Shown: positions 17,324 to 26,607, counted from the first letter of the stretch. The stretch is 64,000 nt of DNA from Paraburkholderia ultramafica (GCF_902859915.1 NZ_CADIKK010000008.1:1-64000); one strand, 5' to 3'. Notes: generated by a model from the letters alone, not told the origin. Translations and numbers: made by a program.

Positions 17324-19057
17324 ATGGCCGATTCGAACCAGACCAAAAAGCCGCTGCGCAGTCAGGCGTGGTTCGGCCTCAAGGACCGCGACGGTTTTAT
17401 CCATCGGTCGTGGATGAAAAACCAGGGCATTCCGCACGACGAATTCGACGGCCGGCCGGTGATCGGAATCTGCAATACGTGGTCCGAACTGACGCCGTGC
17501 AACGCGCACTTCCGCGAGCTGGCGGAGTACGTGAAAAAGGGCGTGCATGAAGCGGGCGGCTTGCCGCTCGAGTTTCCGGTGATGTCGCTCGGCGAGACCA
17601 ATTTGCGGCCTACCGCGATGATGTTTCGCAACCTCGCGTCGATGGACGTCGAGGAATCGATTCGCGGCAATCCGATGGACGGCGTGATCCTGCTGGTCGG
17701 CTGCGACAAGACCACGCCCGCGCTGCTGATGGGCGCGGCCTCGTGCAATCTGCCGTCGCTCGCGGTGTCGGGCGGCCCGATGCTCAACGGCCGGTTTCGC
17801 GGCAAGCAGATCGGCTCGGGCACGGGAGTCTGGCAGATGTCGGAGGAGGTGCGCGCCGGTGCGATGACGCAGGAGGAATTCACCGAAGCCGAATCGTGCA
17901 TGAACCGCTCGCGCGGTCACTGCATGACGATGGGCACGGCGTCGACGATGGCCTCGATGGTCGAATCGCTCGGCATGGGCCTGCCGCACAACGCGGCGAT
18001 TCCCGCCGTCGATGCCCGCCGCCAGGTGCTCGCGCATCTCGCGGGCCGGCGCATCGTCGACATGGTCCGCGAGGATCTGACGATGGACAAAATCCTCACA
18101 CGCCACGCGTTTGAAAACGCGATTCGCACGAATGCGGCGATCGGCGGTTCGACCAATGCGGTGGTGCATCTGATCGCGCTGGCCAAACGCATCGGCGTGG
18201 AATTGTCGCTGGAGGATTGGGAGCTCGGGTCGAACGTGCCGTGTCTCGTGAATCTGCAACCGTCAGGTGAATATCTGATGGAAGACTTTTATTACGCGGG
18301 CGGTTTGCCGGCGGTGTTGAAGCAGCTCGGCGAGCAGGGCCTGCTGCATCGCGATGCGCTGACCGTGAACGGCAAGACGATCTGGGACAACGTGCGCAAC
18401 GCGCCGAATCACGACGAGAAGGTCATCACGACGTTCGCCGAACCGTTCAAGCCGAAGGCGGGCATTGCGGTTCTCAAGGGCAACCTCGCGCCGAATGGCG
18501 CGGTGATCAAGCCTTCCGCGGCCACGGAGGCCTTGCTCAAGCATCGCGGCCGCGCGGTCGTGTTCGAGAACATCGAGGAACTGCACGCGAAGATCGACGA
18601 CGAGTCGCTCGACATCGACGAGCACTGCATCATGGTGCTCAAGGGCGCGGGGCCGAAGGGCTATCCGGGCTTTGCGGAAGTCGGCAACATGCCGCTGCCG
18701 AAAAAGGTGCTGCAAAAGGGCATCACGGACATGGTGCGGATTTCCGACGGCCGCATGAGCGGTACGGCCTATGGCGCGGTGGTGCTGCACGTGTCGCCCG
18801 AAGCGGCCGCGGGCGGCCCGCTCGCGTTCGTGCAAACCGGTGACGTGATCGAGCTGGACGTCGCGGCGCGCCGCCTGCATCTGGACGTGAGCGACGCCGA
18901 GCTCGCGCGCCGGCGCGCCGCGTGGCAGGCGCCGGAGCCGCCCAAACGCGGTTACTACAAGCTGTACGTCGAACACGTGCTGCAAGCGGATCAGGGCGCG
19001 GATCTCGACTTCCTGGTCGGATCGAGCGGCGCGCTGGTGCCGCGCGATTCGCATTGA
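17324..19057 (+). CDS. L-arabinonate dehydratase (IlvD/EDD family)
   Basis: A 577-residue dehydratase. It retains the IlvD/EDD cluster cysteines in CNTWSELTPCN, GCDKTTP and SCMNRSRGHCMTMGTASTM, and the dehydratase block RISDGRMSGTAYGAVVLH near the end. The length and the start RSQAWFGLKDRDGFIHRSWM match the sugar-acid branch (arabinonate, xylonate and fuconate dehydratases) rather than biosynthetic IlvD. Placement after araFGH makes L-arabinonate the likely substrate in oxidative arabinose degradation. GGGAG sets the ATG at 17324. A terminator follows about 50 bases after the stop. Confidence 0.88.
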   Translation: MADSNQTKKPLRSQAWFGLKDRDGFIHRSWMKNQGIPHDEFDGRPVIGICNTWSELTPCNAHFRELAEYVKKGVHEAGGLPLEFPVMSLGETNLRPTAMMFRNLASMDVEESIRGNPMDGVILLVGCDKTTPALLMGAASCNLPSLAVSGGPMLNGRFRGKQIGSGTGVWQMSEEVRAGAMTQEEFTEAESCMNRSRGHCMTMGTASTMASMVESLGMGLPHNAAIPAVDARRQVLAHLAGRRIVDMVREDLTMDKILTRHAFENAIRTNAAIGGSTNAVVHLIALAKRIGVELSLEDWELGSNVPCLVNLQPSGEYLMEDFYYAGGLPAVLKQLGEQGLLHRDALTVNGKTIWDNVRNAPNHDEKVITTFAEPFKPKAGIAVLKGNLAPNGAVIKPSAATEALLKHRGRAVVFENIEELHAKIDDESLDIDEHCIMVLKGAGPKGYPGFAEVGNMPLPKKVLQKGITDMVRISDGRMSGTAYGAVVLHVSPEAAAGGPLAFVQTGDVIELDVAARRLHLDVSDAELARRRAAWQAPEPPKRGYYKLYVEHVLQADQGADLDFLVGSSGALVPRDSH

Positions 19058-19109
19058 TCGACGTGTGACGGGGTAACGATTGTTCCTGCGCTTTGCGAGA
19101 AGGCGTACT

Positions 19110-19146
19110 GCCGATGCGGTTCGATAATCCGCATCGGCTTTTTTCT
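19110..19146 (+). terminator. Terminator of the arabinose operon
   Basis: A perfect 10-bp GC-rich stem (19110-19119 with 19129-19138) is followed by six T. Confidence 0.85.
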
Positions 19147-19187
19147 ACCTGCTTCAAATTCAAAGTGCCGCGAGCGCGCGTGGATAA

Positions 19188-19227
19188 TAAAAAACGGCTG
19201 GGCATTGCATGCCCAGCCGTTTTTTTA
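19188..19227. terminator. Strong bidirectional terminator
   Basis: A perfect 12-bp stem (19194-19205 with 19209-19220) with a TGC loop is flanked by an A-run on the left and seven T on the right. It can serve the minus-strand gene at 19322-19660 and read-through from the arabinose operon. Confidence 0.85.
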
Positions 19228-19321
19228 ACTCACAGGTTCGCAGCCTCCGGCTTTTAATTTCCGGACGCTTTGCACGTGCAAAATCGCAATCCGGCGTGTC
19301 GCCGGATTGTCAGCGTTCAGC

Positions 19322-19660
19322 TTATTGCTTGATAAACCGGTCGTTCGCCCAAAGGCCTTGCGTATCGCTATTGCCGGAATTCACGAATTCGACATCGTGT
19401 CCGACCACGCGCACGACCCGGAAATTCGAGTTCTGCGGCGTCGACACGCATTGATATCCGGAGAAGAATTCCTGCATCTTTTGCTGCTCACCGGCTTGCG
19501 CGTGCTGGTCGGCGGCGTCGAGTTTATCCTTCGACAGGCAGCCGTACGCATTGGCCTTGAACTGGATGGTTTGCTGCGGCTTGATCACGACGTCTTGCGC
19601 CTGAACAGTCGCGGCAGCCAAACCCGCAATGGCGAAAACAAGGGCGATTCGCGATTTCAT
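19322..19660 (-). CDS. Small exported protein of unknown function
   Basis: A 112-residue protein with a clear Sec signal (MKSRIALVFAIAGLAAATVQAQ). The mature part of about 90 residues has just two cysteines (in AYGCLSK and GYQCVST), suggesting one disulphide. GGAGG lies 6 bases before the ATG. It is monocistronic with its own terminator. No family is recognised; a periplasmic or surface role is inferred only from the signal. Confidence 0.75.
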   Translation of the reverse strand: MKSRIALVFAIAGLAAATVQAQDVVIKPQQTIQFKANAYGCLSKDKLDAADQHAQAGEQQKMQEFFSGYQCVSTPQNSNFRVVRVVGHDVEFVNSGNSDTQGLWANDRFIKQ

Positions 19661-20111
19661 ATTTTCCTCCGGTGCGGGTTAATACTCAGGTTAGCTATGT
19701 ATTTAACTTTAACGTCGAACCCGCAACTCGCACTTTAGAAGAACGCAAGAGAACGACAAGCACATCTTGTGTGCGGTCGCAACAGCGGCGAATTGTCGCA
19801 CCGGTCGTCGCAGTTGCTTAAACCTTGAACAGCGGCTTAAACAGGTGACGTTGAAACGGATAACTAAAAGACAAGCAGAGCACGCCGCTTTCACCAGTAA
19901 AGCCTTCCGGCACGTATTGGCGTAAACGCGCAGTGCCAATTAAGCATACTAATAAAAATGAACGCGCATTTTGTGCATTGCACACAAAGTCATTCGGCCG
20001 ACTCAATCAGAAATACGAAATAACGGTGTACGTGCAGAAGATTAACAATGCCAGGCAAGCTGCCGACCCGCCCAGGCGAAGCCGCGCAGCCTCCCGACGC
20101 GGATTGCGCGC
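19661..20111. other. AT-rich intergenic stretch
   Basis: About 450 bases with composition clearly more AT-rich than the surroundings at 19680-20040. Short frames on both strands have no recognisable features. It lies beside a truncated acetyltransferase gene, so the composition and the truncation may mark an old insertion or deletion. Confidence 0.4.
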
Positions 20112-20355
20112 TCACTCGGCGCGCTCGCCGGCGTTGAAGAACTCCGACTGGAACATGCGCATGCGCAACGCATTGTGATACCGGCCGTTGCCGAAAAATT
20201 CCTCGATCAGCTCGGCTTCATGCCTGAAGCCGCATTTCTCATAGATGTGAATCGCAGCGGTATTCGACTTGTCGACGATCAGATAAATCTTGCGCAGGTT
20301 CAGTACCGAAAACGCATACTCGATCGCGAGTTGTGTCGCGACGGTTGCGATGCGC
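20112..20355 (-). pseudogene. SpeG-like GNAT acetyltransferase, C-terminal fragment
   Basis: The last 80 or so codons match the C-terminal half of spermidine/RimL-type acetyltransferases: QLAIEYAFSVLNLRKIYLIV, NTAAIHIYEKCGFRHEAEL, EEFFGNGRYHNALRM. The matching E. coli SpeG segment reads LAIDYAFTVLNLHKLYLIVD. The first half of the family, including the beta-bulge acetyl-CoA entry, is missing. Upstream codons in the same frame (to 20516) are Arg/Cys-rich with no similarity. This is a 5'-truncated remnant. Confidence 0.7.
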
Positions 20356-20616
20356 GCCTCCCGTCGGCGCGCATGCGTGTTCCGGTTAGTCAGGACGCCG
20401 TGAATGGAGTTCTTGCAACGTTTCGCTCCAATGTAGCGCGCGACTGCAAAAAGCGTGCAAAACACCTGCGGAAAGCGGCGGCGGCATGCGGGCCGGCGCG
20501 GGCAGAGGCATCGCATTGTCGAAGGTGGGCTGCCGCGCGTTTATGAGCGGCGCGGCACCTTATGGGCACGTGCGGTGCTCTACAATGAATTCATGCTCCT
20601 GCGATCGGAGGCCACC

Positions 20617-20796
20617 GTGATCGAGCATTTGATATTGGGCGCTTTTCTGGTCATTCCGCTGCTCATCGTCGCGTTTCTTTTCTCGGACGAATTGTGGCAG
20701 GAACATCGCCAACTGCACGACATGCGGCCCGTGCATCTGAGACATCGGCGGATCGACTGGCGGCATCCGCTGCGCCGTTCTCGGCACCATCTCTGA
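20617..20796 (+). CDS. Small single-pass membrane protein
   Basis: A 59-residue protein starting at GTG 20617 with GGAGG 7 bases upstream. A membrane helix at about residues 5-24 (LILGAFLVIPLLIVAFLF) is followed by a polar tail very rich in His and Arg (HRQLHDMRPVHLRHRRIDWR). An in-frame ATG at 20593 lacks a ribosome-binding site. The function is unknown; such short membrane proteins often regulate a larger partner. Confidence 0.5.
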   Translation: MIEHLILGAFLVIPLLIVAFLFSDELWQEHRQLHDMRPVHLRHRRIDWRHPLRRSRHHL

Positions 20797-21082
20797 AACG
20801 CCGCGTCTGCTTGCCGCCGCTGCTCCTGTGTGCTGCGCTGTGCGAAACGGCTTGCCATCTTGAAGTGGCACGCCGCCGGACAGGCGATTTAGCGCGCAAA
20901 CTGGTGTCGTCGATGCTAGTGGCGGCGAACGAGCCCGCGTGCCTGCAGCCGTCGAAGCGCATTTGCGTGTCTGTCGGATGCAGGCGTGTGTGAGTGCATG
21001 GCCGTCTGGTGCAGCGTGGCCGCCGTGTGCCGCCGCCTCATCACGGGTCCGGCGCCGCACCAGCGCTAGCTAGCGAATCGAC

Positions 21083-21109
21083 AACCCGCCACGCGCGGGT
21101 TTTTTTTTA
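21083..21109 (+). terminator. Intrinsic terminator, plus strand
   Basis: A 7-bp stem (21083-21089 with 21095-21101) runs into about nine T. The nearest upstream plus-strand gene is the 59-residue membrane protein, almost 290 bases away, so an unannotated transcript may end here. Confidence 0.65.
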
Positions 21110-21149
21110 CGTCCGCCAGGCGCTGTGGCAAGCTGCGGGGCCGGACCGC

Positions 21150-21187
21150 CAAGAAAAAAGCCTGCCGTTTCGGGCAGGCTAAAAAGA
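21150..21187 (-). terminator. Intrinsic terminator, minus strand
   Basis: An 8-bp stem, AGCCTGCC with GGCAGGCT around a GTTTCG-type loop, is followed on the minus strand by six T. It terminates the HIT/GlxA-side transcript. Confidence 0.75.
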
Positions 21188-21317
21188 GATCCACACTCAA
21201 TGCCTTGAGGCTACAAGGCAAATCACAGTCTAGTCGCGTCGCGCTCGTCGCTGGTTTCAACGGCTTTTACAGATGTTACGGCGCGTAACCACGCCCGGCG
21301 TTCGGCGGCGTTCAGCG

Positions 21318-21743
21318 TCAGTCGGCGCGCCAGTGCGAGCGGATACGCTTGGCGAGTGCTTCGAGCGTGTCCATATCGGCAACTTCGCGTGCGTGCATCT
21401 TCAGCGGATGGCCTTCCCAACGCGGGATCACGTGAAAATGCACATGCCGCACGGTCTGTCCCGCGGCGGCGCCGTTGAACTGTCCGATGAACACGCCGTC
21501 AGGGCGCAAGGCTGCGCGAACGGCGATCGCGAGCTTCTGCGTCATGCGCATGCTCGCCACCAGCGACGCGTCCGACAACTCGAAAATCTCCGCCACCGCC
21601 TCTTTCGGCACAACCAGCAGATGACCGTCGGCTTGCGGCATCAGGTCCATGAAGGCCAGCGCAGCGTCGCTTTCGGCCACTTTGATGCAGGGTAGTTCGC
21701 CACGCAGAATCCTTGCGAAGGGATTGCCGTCGTCATAGTTCAT
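21318..21743 (-). CDS. HIT family hydrolase
   Basis: A 141-residue histidine-triad nucleotide-binding protein. The catalytic motif HVHFHVIP is present, preceded by GQFNGAAAGQTVRH, and the N-terminus DDGNPFARILRGELPCIKV is typical. HIT proteins hydrolyse nucleotide phosphoramidates or dinucleotides. The start at 21743 is set by AGGAAG; the same frame extends far upstream antisense to the regulator gene. The gene lies 71 bases after the GlxA-like gene on the same strand. Confidence 0.9.
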   Translation of the reverse strand: MNYDDGNPFARILRGELPCIKVAESDAALAFMDLMPQADGHLLVVPKEAVAEIFELSDASLVASMRMTQKLAIAVRAALRPDGVFIGQFNGAAAGQTVRHVHFHVIPRWEGHPLKMHAREVADMDTLEALAKRIRSHWRAD

Positions 21744-21814
21744 CGCGCTTCCTTTCCTGGTTGCAAGTTCATATCGGGGTGAGGCACTGTCGTCGACATT
21801 GTCCACCACATCTG

Positions 21815-22750
21815 TTACAGCGCACGCGCCGCGCGCTTGATCGCTTGCGGCGGCTGGCCGTACGCGCGCAGAAATGCGCGCCGCATCCGCTCGGTGTCGA
21901 TGAAGCCGGTGTCGGCCGCGACCGCTTCCATCGAATGACGGCCAGCTTCCAGCATGGCGCGCGCGGCCTCGACGCGCAACGCCTCGATCGCCTTGGCCGG
22001 CGACTGCCGGGTCTCGTCGCGAAACGCACGGCTGAACTGGCGCGGACTCAGATGCGCGACGTCGGCCAGTTGTTCGACCGTCAACGGCTCGCGCAGATGG
22101 CCTTTCGCGTACGAGAGCGCGTTCTGGATGCGGTCGGATTTCGGCTCGAGATCCAGCATCGCCGAGAATTGCGATTGCCCGCCGGTGCGCCGGTGATACA
22201 CCACGAGTTTCTTCGCGATCGCGCGCGACACGTCCACGCCGAGATCGTTTTCGACCAGCGCCAGACATAGATCGATGCACGCGGTCATGCCGGCCGAGGT
22301 CCACACCGAACCGTCGACGATGAAGATGCGGTCGTCGTCGACCCGAGTGTCGGGAAAGCGCTGCTGCAGATTGCGCGCGTGAGCCCAGTGGGTCGTCGCG
22401 TGGCGGCCGTCGAGAATGCCGGCCTCGGCCAGCACGAAGGCGCCGGTGCAGATGCTGGCGGTGCGGCGCGACGCGGCGAGCGCGTCGTTCAAAAACACCA
22501 GCATGCCGGGCGATGACGGCGTGATCTCCATCGCGCCGGTGACGACCACCGTGTCATACGCCGGATCGCCGAACGGCCGCGTGGCGATCTCGACGCCCGA
22601 CGAACTGCGCACCATCCCACCGCGTTCGGAGATGACTTCCACGTCGTATTCGGGCTGGCCCGCCTCCAGATTCGCCAGTTCGAACACCGAGACCGCGACC
22701 ATATCGAGGATCTGGAAGCCGGGAAAAACCACTATGCCGACGTGCTTCAT
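21815..22750 (-). CDS. GlxA family transcriptional regulator (DJ-1/PfpI plus AraC)
   Basis: A 311-residue regulator. The N-terminal DJ-1/PfpI amidotransferase-like domain has the nucleophile-elbow-like ASICTGAFVLAEAGILDGRHATTHW (family Cys present in ICTGA). The C-terminal AraC HTH includes LTVEQLADVAHLSPRQFSRAF and AVAADTGFIDTERMRRAFLRAYG. It is divergent from the SDR gene, which it probably controls. The ligand is unknown. Confidence 0.88.
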   Translation of the reverse strand: MKHVGIVVFPGFQILDMVAVSVFELANLEAGQPEYDVEVISERGGMVRSSSGVEIATRPFGDPAYDTVVVTGAMEITPSSPGMLVFLNDALAASRRTASICTGAFVLAEAGILDGRHATTHWAHARNLQQRFPDTRVDDDRIFIVDGSVWTSAGMTACIDLCLALVENDLGVDVSRAIAKKLVVYHRRTGGQSQFSAMLDLEPKSDRIQNALSYAKGHLREPLTVEQLADVAHLSPRQFSRAFRDETRQSPAKAIEALRVEAARAMLEAGRHSMEAVAADTGFIDTERMRRAFLRAYGQPPQAIKRAARAL

Positions 22751-22928
22751 CGCGATGTCCTAAAACGAGGTAAATACGACATTTGAGACGGCAGACTACG
22801 CGCCTAGACTTGCCTCGTCAACCCCGCCATGCCGCGTTAAAACGGTGCGGCGGCGAAGGTTCACGGGTTATCCCATTCATCGGACAGGGCAGCGGCGCGA
22901 TTCGCCAGGCCCGCAAGGAGAGTTTCAA

Positions 22929-23756
22929 ATGGCAACGCAAGCAAGCGAAGGGAACCAAGGGATTAAAGGGACGGCATTGGTGACGGGCGCGTCGTCGGGC
23001 ATCGGCGCGGTGTATGCAGACCGCCTCGCGCGGCGCGGTTACGACCTGATTCTGGTCGCACGGGACGGGCAGCGGCTGAACGGCCTCGCCGAGCGTCTGA
23101 CGAAGGAAACCGGACGGCAGGTGGACACCGTCAGCGCCGACCTGACCGTCAAGGCCGACGTGCGCCGCATCGAAGAACGGCTGCGCACGGATCACGCCAT
23201 CACGATGCTGGTCAACAACGCGGGCGTCGGCGCGACGGCCCCGCTGATCGACTCCGATGTCGATGCGCTGGAGAAGATGATCGATCTGAACGTGACCGCG
23301 CTCACGCGCCTGACAGCGGCGGCCGTGCCAGGCTTTGTCGAGCGCGGCAAGGGCATCGTGATCAACATTTCGTCGATCGTGGCGCTGTCGCCGGAGTTGC
23401 TGAACGGCACCTACAGCGGCACCAAGGCGTATGTGCTGAACCTGACGCAGTCGCTGCATCACGAGGTGGGCGGCAAAGGCGTGCAGTTGCAGGCCGTGTT
23501 GCCGGGCGCCACCAGCACTGCATTCTGGGACCGCGCGGGGCTGGCCGTCGAACATTTGCCCACGCAGATCGTGATGAGCGCCGAGGACATGGTGGACGCC
23601 GCGCTCGCCGGTCTCGACCAGGGCGAACTGGTGACGATTCCGTCCTTGCCGGACGCGGCGGATTGGGAGCGCCTGAATAGCGCTCGCCAGCAATTGCAGC
23701 CGAATCTGTCGCACAAGCTGCCCGCTGCGCGTTACACGCGTGCCAAGGCCGCTTGA
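22929..23756 (+). CDS. Short-chain dehydrogenase/reductase
   Basis: A 275-residue SDR with cofactor motif TGASSGIG, NNAG, and catalytic Ser and YxxxK (ISSIVALSP ... YSGTKAYV). It is classical-SDR length, NAD(P)-dependent, cytoplasmic and without an obvious substrate. AAGGAG before the ATG at 22929 fixes the start. It diverges from the GlxA-like regulator across 178 bases, so the two are probably a regulator-target pair. Confidence 0.88.
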   Translation: MATQASEGNQGIKGTALVTGASSGIGAVYADRLARRGYDLILVARDGQRLNGLAERLTKETGRQVDTVSADLTVKADVRRIEERLRTDHAITMLVNNAGVGATAPLIDSDVDALEKMIDLNVTALTRLTAAAVPGFVERGKGIVINISSIVALSPELLNGTYSGTKAYVLNLTQSLHHEVGGKGVQLQAVLPGATSTAFWDRAGLAVEHLPTQIVMSAEDMVDAALAGLDQGELVTIPSLPDAADWERLNSARQQLQPNLSHKLPAARYTRAKAA

Positions 23757-23831
23757 CGACGGCGGTTGGCCAGCAAGGCGCGGTCAGCTAGTGCGTGGTC
23801 CGCTAGCGGATTGACTGGCGGTCGGCGCAGC

Positions 23832-24209
23832 TCACCGCCAATCTGTCGCAACGTCGTCGGGATCGGCCAGCGTCAATTCCGACGACGGCAGCGGCAGCGC
23901 CGTCTTATAACGCACTTGCTTGAGCGCAAAGCTCGAGCGGATATTGGAGATGCCCGGAATCTTCGTCAGATGATCGACGATGAAGCGTTCGAGCGCCTGC
24001 ATATCCGGCATGACCACGCGCAGCAGATAGTCGGCGTCGCCGGTCATCAGGTAGCACTCCATCACCTCGGGGCGCTCCGAAATCGCCTGCTCGAAACGTT
24101 GCAGCGCGTCTTCCATCTGCTTTTCCAGGCTCACCTGAATGAACACGTTGATGCGCAGTCCGAGCGGTTCCGGATTCAGCAGCGTGACCTGTTGCTTGAA
24201 CAGGCATTT
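23832..24209 (-). pseudogene. Lrp/AsnC regulator, C-terminal domain only (5' deleted)
   Basis: From about 24209 to the stop at 23832 the minus strand encodes the effector (RAM) domain of an Lrp/AsnC regulator: [59 protein letters not shown]. The DNA-binding N-terminal domain is absent. Codons further upstream in frame are antisense to another gene fragment. Lrp proteins next to mdeB-type ketoacid dehydrogenase genes are known in Pseudomonas (mdeR). This copy cannot bind DNA in the normal way. Confidence 0.8.
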
Positions 24210-24353
24210 TTCGAAGTGGATCGCAAGGCTATCGTGTTGGCCGCGCTGAAGGCGCTCGCGGACGACGGCGTGATCGAGGCGAGCGTGCTCGCCGATGCGC
24301 GCAGCAAATATCGAGGCGATGCGCCGGCCGGCGCGGCAGCGTGGCAATGCTGA
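24210..24353 (+). pseudogene. Last 47 codons of an AceE/MdeB-type ketoacid dehydrogenase E1
   Basis: The plus strand encodes [20 protein letters not shown] followed by [14 protein letters not shown] and a short tail to TGA at 24351-24353. This aligns with the C-terminus of homodimeric pyruvate dehydrogenase E1 (E. coli AceE FEVDASYVVVAALGELAKRG, then ADAIAKF). The other roughly 840 codons are missing. It begins exactly where the Lrp fragment ends, head to head, so one deletion removed both 5' ends and the shared promoter region. Confidence 0.72.
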
Positions 24354-24405
24354 GAAGCGGGCAGGGCGGAACACGGCATCACTTCTCCACCGCTGCCCGC
24401 AGCAA

Positions 24406-25524
24406 TCAATCGCTCACCGCCACCTGATTCTTCCCATCCCGCTTCGCCCGATACAGGCCGACGTCGGCGGCTTCGATCAACGTCGTCACCGGCTCGCTGG
24501 CCGACGGCACGAGCGTCGCCGCGCCAATGCTGATCGTCACGACGCCCGTCGCCGAACCCGAATGCGCAATCGCCAGATTCTCGATTGCGATGCGGATTTT
24601 TTCCGCGAGCAGGCGCAAGCCGCCTGACGACGTCCCGGGTACCACCACCGCGAATTCTTCGCCACCGAAGCGCGCCGCAAGATCCGGCGAGCGTCCGAGG
24701 CACGATTCGACCGTTTGTGCGACCCGCTTGAGCACTTCGTCGCCGGCCACGTGTCCGTAGGTGTCGTTGTAGGCCTTGAAGTTATCCACATCGATCATCA
24801 GGAAGCCGACGCCGGTCTTGTCGCGCATGCCGCGACGCCATTCGGCGGCCAGATACTGATCGAGGTAACGCCGGTTCGACAAACCCGTCAGCCCGTCCGA
24901 ATGCGTGAGCCGCTGCAATTCGAGGTTGGTCGCGAGTAACTGCTGTTGCGATTGACGCAGCGCCTGGTAGGCCTCGTCGCGTTGCAGCAGGTTCAGATAC
25001 GAGCGTGAGTGATAGCGGATCCGCGCGATCAGCTCGATGCGGTCCGGCAGCTTCACCAGATAGTCGTTCGCGCCGGCGGCGAAGGCCGCGCTTTTCACGA
25101 GCGGCTCTTCCTTGGTCGACAGCACGATGATCGGAATATCGCGCGTCGCCGGATTCTGCCGGTATTGCCGCACCAGCGTGAGGCCATCCGTGCCGGGCAT
25201 CACGAGGTCCTGGAGGATCACGGTCGCGCGCGTTTCCGCGGCGACATGCACCGCTTCTTCGGGCGACGCGCAGTAGTGGAAGTCGACGCTCGCTTCGTCG
25301 GCCAACGCCTGGCGGATCGCCTCGGCGATGATCGCCTGATCGTCGACCAGCAACACCATGATCGGGCACTCGGCTGCGGGCGGATTGCCGAGGATGCGCG
25401 CCAACGCGTCGTCGATGGCGAGGTTGGGCGCGTCCTCCGCGTCCACCGCGAGCGCCTGCGCATTCGCGTCGTGTTCTGCGAGCCCCCGCGCGGTGGTGTT
25501 CTGATGCGGTTTTGGAGTGTCCAT
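24406..25524 (-). CDS. wspR: WspR response regulator-diguanylate cyclase
   Basis: The 372-residue output protein of the Wsp system, which makes cyclic-di-GMP when phosphorylated by WspE. The receiver domain spans about residues 55-175 with phospho-acceptor D106 (LQDLVMPG); a coiled linker with [18 protein letters not shown] follows. The GGDEF domain has active site GGEEF at 287-291 and an intact inhibitory RxxD (RSPD) five residues before it. A 50-residue N-terminal extension precedes the receiver. It is the last gene of the wsp operon, 61 bases after wspF. Confidence 0.94.
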   Translation of the reverse strand: MDTPKPHQNTTARGLAEHDANAQALAVDAEDAPNLAIDDALARILGNPPAAECPIMVLLVDDQAIIAEAIRQALADEASVDFHYCASPEEAVHVAAETRATVILQDLVMPGTDGLTLVRQYRQNPATRDIPIIVLSTKEEPLVKSAAFAAGANDYLVKLPDRIELIARIRYHSRSYLNLLQRDEAYQALRQSQQQLLATNLELQRLTHSDGLTGLSNRRYLDQYLAAEWRRGMRDKTGVGFLMIDVDNFKAYNDTYGHVAGDEVLKRVAQTVESCLGRSPDLAARFGGEEFAVVVPGTSSGGLRLLAEKIRIAIENLAIAHSGSATGVVTISIGAATLVPSASEPVTTLIEAADVGLYRAKRDGKNQVAVSD

Positions 25525-25585
25525 GATGTCAGCCAGAATGAATGTCAGTGAATCGAAGCGGGCTCATAGGTGGCCAGGGTCCGTT

Positions 25586-26602
25586 CTATCGTGCGCTTGC
25601 CGCGGCGGCGAGCGCGGCGGCAATGCGTGGCAATGGCAGGATCGCGGCGGCGGCGTCGAGTGCGGCGGCCGCCTTCGGCATGCCGTACACCGCGCTGGTC
25701 GCCTCGTCCTGTGCGATCGTGTGGTAACCCTTGGTGCGCATCGCCTTGAGTCCGATCGCGCCGTCGCGGCCCATGCCGGTCAGCAGCACGCCGATCGCGT
25801 GCGCCGGCCAGCGTGCCACCACGCTGTGAAAAAACACGTCGACGGAAGGGCGGTACGGCGTCTCTTCCGGCACGCGCGTGTAGCCGAGCACGTCGGGCAG
25901 CTTGAGATGCAGATGATCGTCGCTGGCGGCGAGCAGCACGACGCCCGCTTGCGGCCGGTCGCCTTCGCGGGCGATGCGCACCGGCAGCGCCGATTGCTGG
26001 TTCAGCCAGTCCGCCATGCCGGCGGCGAACGCCGCGTCGACGTGCTGCACGATCACGGTCGCCGCGTTGAAATCCTTCGGTAGCCCGGCGAGCAGCGTGG
26101 CGAGCGCGGCCGGTCCGCCCGCCGACGCGCCGATCGCCACCAGCGGCGTATGGCGATTCGTCACGTGCGCAATCCCCGCCGACGCAGCCGCGCCGGGCGC
26201 ATGGCGCTCCTTGACGAGCGCGCCGATGCGGTCGATCTTCGCGATCAGCGTGGCGATGCTCTTGTGCGCGTCGGGGCCGTTCAGCGACGGCGTATCGACG
26301 GCGTCGAGCGCGCCCGCGCCCATCGCTTCGTAGACGCGCCACGCGTTCGCGGCCACGTCGATGGTGACGATCAGGATCGCGCACGGCGCGCGCGCCATGA
26401 TGCGGCGCGTGGCCTCGATCCCGTCGACGTTCGGCATCACCAGATCCATCAGCACGATGTCGGGCCGTTGGGCGGCGCAGAAATCGACCGCCTGCTGGCC
26501 GTCCTGCGCGACCCACAGCACCTCGTAATCGGGGCGCGCCGCGAGCGCGCGCCGCAGTGCCTCGACGGCGAGCGGCATGTCGTTGACGATTCCGATCTTC
26601 AT
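25586..26602 (-). CDS. wspF: WspF, CheB-like methylesterase response regulator
   Basis: A 338-residue protein with an N-terminal receiver (acceptor D53 in LMDLVMPNVDG) and a C-terminal CheB methylesterase with catalytic Ser160 in GASAGG and later MGRDGAIGL. It removes methyl groups from WspA and so resets the pathway; loss of wspF gives wrinkly colonies in pseudomonads. The sequence appears intact. The ATG lies five bases after the wspE stop. Confidence 0.93.
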   Translation of the reverse strand: MKIGIVNDMPLAVEALRRALAARPDYEVLWVAQDGQQAVDFCAAQRPDIVLMDLVMPNVDGIEATRRIMARAPCAILIVTIDVAANAWRVYEAMGAGALDAVDTPSLNGPDAHKSIATLIAKIDRIGALVKERHAPGAAASAGIAHVTNRHTPLVAIGASAGGPAALATLLAGLPKDFNAATVIVQHVDAAFAAGMADWLNQQSALPVRIAREGDRPQAGVVLLAASDDHLHLKLPDVLGYTRVPEETPYRPSVDVFFHSVVARWPAHAIGVLLTGMGRDGAIGLKAMRTKGYHTIAQDEATSAVYGMPKAAAALDAAAAILPLPRIAAALAAAASAR

Positions 26603-26607
26603 CCGTT

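Larger units (their letters stand above)
20797..21317. other. Intergenic region with two terminators
   Basis: About 520 bases without a supported gene. It contains two oppositely directed terminator hairpins and a small inverted repeat, TGCCTTG...CAAGGCA near 21200-21219. Short frames here are compositional. Confidence 0.45.

Noticed and set aside
19933..20178. Short frames in the AT-rich stretch near 20 kb
   Set aside because: No similarity, no ribosome-binding site, and they overlap the acetyltransferase remnant.
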